In this document: in pieces, positions 4,693 to 7,085 of the stretch
Layout: every line of letters starts with the position of its first letter
How positions within the stretch are numbered: position 1 is the first letter of the stretch
From: Pseudomonadota bacterium
GTDB lineage: Bacteria; Myxococcota; Bradymonadia; UBA4248
Reading direction: 5' to 3'
NCBI GenBank assembly: GCA_017613855.1
Contig: JAGACY010000370.1
Location: forward strand, 1-7,085
DNA length: 7,085 nucleotides
Position numbers and translations under genes: made by a program
Notes under the pieces: generated by a model
The model's input: only the letters and a program-made list of their open reading frames with translations
Told to the model about the DNA's origin: nothing
Databases searched by the model: none

Positions 4693-7085
4693 TTATTTTA
4701 CGAGATAAACATTGAGTTTGTTCATATCGCCGATTTCAATTCTGGATGTTTCGAATTCTCCCTCATCCGGGTTCAACGCATTTTTAAGTTTGTAATTACC
4801 TTTGAGATCGCACGAACCATTATTCAATCCTATCGCTACGATAAGAGCTTCAGATCCGTCACTGACTTTATAGCACCAGACATTGCCATCAACGCTGAGA
4901 TCCTCCCTTTGACCGCGTCGCAGCGCAGAATGCTCTGCACGCAGCTTACCTAACTGCTGAACATAACCTAAGGTACCGGATTGCTCACCATTGAGCCCCT
5001 CGAATTTCATCATGCGGCGGTTATCCGGGTCATTCGAACCTTCCTGACCGTATTCATCGCCATAATAAACCAATGGAACACCAGGATTGGTCAGCAAAAT
5101 CGTCCAGGCTGTCTTGACTTTGAGATAGGGGCCCCAATCCGTGACTTCTCCGTTTGCGCCCCATTTGTTCTGATCCTGACCGGCAGCAATCGAAAGTGCT
5201 CTGGCAACATCGTGATTGCCCATAAAGGTGCCCATCAAATCAGAGTTGTATCTCTTAGCTTCATTGTAGGCATTCTGGACTGCACCCAGATTACTTCCCT
5301 GAAGAACGTTATCCCGAATGGCAAAATACAACTGGAAATCGAACTGTCCATGAAGCAGATCATTGCCAATATATACATTTAATTTGTTAATATCACCGTC
5401 AAAGGTCTCGCCAACCATGTAAAACATATTGTTGCTATTGGCAAAGAGCTTATCGGTCGAGGCCCTTAAATCCTTAATGAACTGAATATTCATGTGCTTG
5501 ACGGCATCGACGCGGAAACCATCGATATTGGTTTGTTTGATGAGCCAAATCGCATGATCGACCATTGTCTTGCGAGCTTCCGCATTACCATAGTCGATAT
5601 CGGGCAAGTCCGCAGAGAACCAGCACTTTTCAGAATAATTGTTCCATCCCCATCCATCATTATCATCACAAATCACAGGTTTATTGACATCATTAAACCA
5701 GTCTTTGTGCTTTGCATAAACGGGGCTGTCTTTAAATACCTGATTCGCTGCAAAATCCACGAGAACACGGATTCCACGTTTATGGCAGGCATCTACCAAC
5801 GCTTTAAGCTCATCCATTGTTCCGAAATGATCTTCAATGGCAGGCAGACCATTAAACTCACTCTGGTTATAATCCGTCATAAAAGCGGACACCGGCCAAT
5901 AGGAATGATAAGCTGAATAGTTATGCGTATCACCATTCGTGCCGGCACTTGTGGCTTCGGTATTTTTCGTGACAGACGAAATCCACAGCGTATTTACCCC
6001 AAGATTATCAAAGTAACCCTTTTCGACTACCTGGCGCATACCTTCAAAATCGCCGCCATACCAGTCTGTTGCTGAAGAATTATCCCATGTACCGGATTTT
6101 TTATCATTGCCCCGGTTGCCATTGACGAATCGGTCTGTGAATGCAAAATACAGGAATGCATCCTTCCACTCGAATTTCTTATCCTCAACCCAAACCGGAA
6201 CATAGACTTCACCCTGATCGGTATCGATAAAATAGGTGTACTTGTTGTTTTCTGAAACGGTTTCCGTAACCGTATTGCCATTGGCCTGAGCATTGCCGCC
6301 GCCGCCTTTGACGGATTTGGCAGTCATTCCATCCTTCAGTTTAATGGTAATGGTTTTACCGCTCACCGAAACGGAACTCAGCCCCTCGACGATGGATGCC
6401 GATGCGGCACCTGAAGAACTCTGACCGGGATTGTTTCCGCCGGGATTGTTTCCGCCGGGATTGTTTCCGCCGGGATTGCTTCCACTGTTAGTCGGCGTAG
6501 TCCCCGGCTGAACCGAATTGCAATCAAACGGATCATCTATATCGGCACCATTGGAACGATCTTTGTAACAGATCACACTGCCGCAGGTGACTGTCATTTC
6601 ATTGTTGCAGTACTCACCTACACATTTGCTGTCATCCGCTTTATAGCCATCAGCGCCCCAATCATCGACAAAGAATTTGTATTGGTGCGTTTCGCCTTTG
6701 GCCCAACTCACAACAAGCGTGTGTGTTCCATTTCCGTCTGACACCATTTGCAAATTAGAATCTCTTAAATTCCAATTGCCATCCCCATCCACCCTGAAGT
6801 CACCAATCAGATAGACGGGCCAATCCTGTTCACCGCCTGACCCACGGGAAGTCCATTTGTTGTGGAACACGAACGTCGTCAGACATTCATTCTGCTGAGG
6901 ATTATCGCCCGGAGTGTTACCTCCCGGTGTATCGCCGCCCTCTCTCGTGGTATCGACGCAGGAAAAGTCATCTCCATTGATGTGATCATAACCTGGTTCG
7001 CAATCACATCCATAACCGTCCTCTTTGAGCTGACCATGTCCATCGCAATCAGCCAGATTGATCCCGCCTCCCTTTTCATCACAGC
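4693..7085 (-). CDS. GH13 alpha-amylase-type secreted enzyme, region I His replaced by Gln (N-terminus outside window)
   Basis: The frame is open from the right edge to TAA at 4695-4693, giving 796 complete visible residues (numbered from codon 7083). A GTG at 6870 is internal, since in-frame coding continues upstream through Cys-rich sequence. Order: degenerate EGF-like segment (1-44; GHG...C-D-C-x-P-G-Y), Thr/Gly/Pro linker, one CBM48/AMPK-like module (67-172; W104, K136, W142), Gly-Asn-Pro linker (about 195-225), Ig-like pre-domain (about 226-301), GH13 barrel (about 302-721), C-terminal beta domain. Catalytic residues are present: nucleophile D526 (GFRVDAVKH), acid/base E559 (VGE), D625 (GNHD). 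Region I reads DFAANQ, so the usual substrate-binding His is Gln (codon 5742-5740); region V is LPDID. It is a close paralog of the neighbouring amylase lipoprotein but with a different N-terminal half. Role: alpha-glucan hydrolysis or a related transglycosylation outside the cytoplasm. Lipidation cannot be judged without the N-terminus. Confidence 0.92.
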   Translation of the reverse strand, partial: CDEKGGGINLADCDGHGQLKEDGYGCDCEPGYDHINGDDFSCVDTTREGGDTPGGNTPGDNPQQNECLTTFVFHNKWTSRGSGGEQDWPVYLIGDFRVDGDGNWNLRDSNLQMVSDGNGTHTLVVSWAKGETHQYKFFVDDWGADGYKADDSKCVGEYCNNEMTVTCGSVICYKDRSNGADIDDPFDCNSVQPGTTPTNSGSNPGGNNPGGNNPGGNNPGQSSSGAASASIVEGLSSVSVSGKTITIKLKDGMTAKSVKGGGGNAQANGNTVTETVSENNKYTYFIDTDQGEVYVPVWVEDKKFEWKDAFLYFAFTDRFVNGNRGNDKKSGTWDNSSATDWYGGDFEGMRQVVEKGYFDNLGVNTLWISSVTKNTEATSAGTNGDTHNYSAYHSYWPVSAFMTDYNQSEFNGLPAIEDHFGTMDELKALVDACHKRGIRVLVDFAANQVFKDSPVYAKHKDWFNDVNKPVICDDNDGWGWNNYSEKCWFSADLPDIDYGNAEARKTMVDHAIWLIKQTNIDGFRVDAVKHMNIQFIKDLRASTDKLFANSNNMFYMVGETFDGDINKLNVYIGNDLLHGQFDFQLYFAIRDNVLQGSNLGAVQNAYNEAKRYNSDLMGTFMGNHDVARALSIAAGQDQNKWGANGEVTDWGPYLKVKTAWTILLTNPGVPLVYYGDEYGQEGSNDPDNRRMMKFEGLNGEQSGTLGYVQQLGKLRAEHSALRRGQREDLSVDGNVWCYKVSDGSEALIVAIGLNNGSCDLKGNYKLKNALNPDEGEFETSRIEIGDMNKLNVYLVK
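6426..6485 (-). repeat. 15-bp coding minisatellite (GGNNP linker)
   Basis: Three perfect copies of a 15-bp unit (plus strand cgggattgtttccgc at 6426, 6441, 6456) and a fourth copy with two mismatches (6471-6485). It encodes a tandem Gly-Gly-Asn-Asn-Pro linker between the binding module and the pre-domain/GH13 part. The near-identity of copies suggests recent slippage. Copy-number change keeps the frame and would only alter linker length. Confidence 0.92.

Noticed and set aside
6868..6870. GTG as the start of the right-hand amylase
   Set aside because: It falls in the first strand of the binding module, after the conserved module-start Cys, and the same frame continues open to the window edge with Cys-rich coding sequence.

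Overview
The window holds three genes, all on the minus strand, read from the right edge to the left. All three encode exported, cysteine-rich, multimodular proteins built from the same parts. The first (4693-7085) is cut at its N-terminus by the right edge, the second (762-4577) is complete, and the third (1-651) is cut at its C-terminus by the left edge. The two whose C-termini are visible end in a glycoside hydrolase family 13 (alpha-amylase type) catalytic domain. All three carry beta-sandwich modules that look like glycogen/starch-binding domains (CBM48/AMPK-beta type: G-x-M/F-N-x-W, Y-K-F/Y, G-W). The two visible N-termini are lipoprotein signal peptides followed by eight-cysteine 'C..GY.NCD...NGCE' repeats.

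Layout, in transcription order: amylase paralog 1 (EGF-like remnant, one binding module, a Gly/Asn/Pro linker encoded by a 15-bp minisatellite, an Ig-like pre-domain, GH13, C-terminal beta domain); a strong intrinsic terminator (4655-4684); a 115-bp gap with a small inverted repeat and a Shine-Dalgarno site; amylase paralog 2, a 1271-aa lipoprotein with three Cys repeats, four binding modules, pre-domain, GH13 and C-terminal domain; a hairpin terminator (731-756); a 110-bp gap with a second hairpin; and the start of a third lipoprotein with one Cys repeat and one binding module. Its continuation is outside the window, and by analogy could be a third GH13 enzyme. Apart from the two short gaps the window is fully coding. 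No RNA gene, mobile element or CRISPR array was seen.

Organism: lipoproteins with the NGCE-type Cys repeats, disulfide-rich secreted enzymes and AGGAG/GGGAG ribosome-binding sites suggest a diderm of the former Deltaproteobacteria, most likely Myxococcota or Bradymonadota-like. GC content looks moderate, lower than in classical soil myxobacteria. This is inference from protein style only.

Function: the genes look like a locally duplicated set of cell-surface or periplasm-tethered alpha-glucan (starch/glycogen) degrading enzymes, in which binding modules hold the polymer and GH13 domains cut alpha-1,4 bonds. No transporter, SusC/D pair or regulator lies in the window. The most notable points are a His-to-Gln change in GH13 region I of paralog 1, two classes of binding module distinguished by co-varying cysteines, and strict cysteine spacing in the NGCE repeats.
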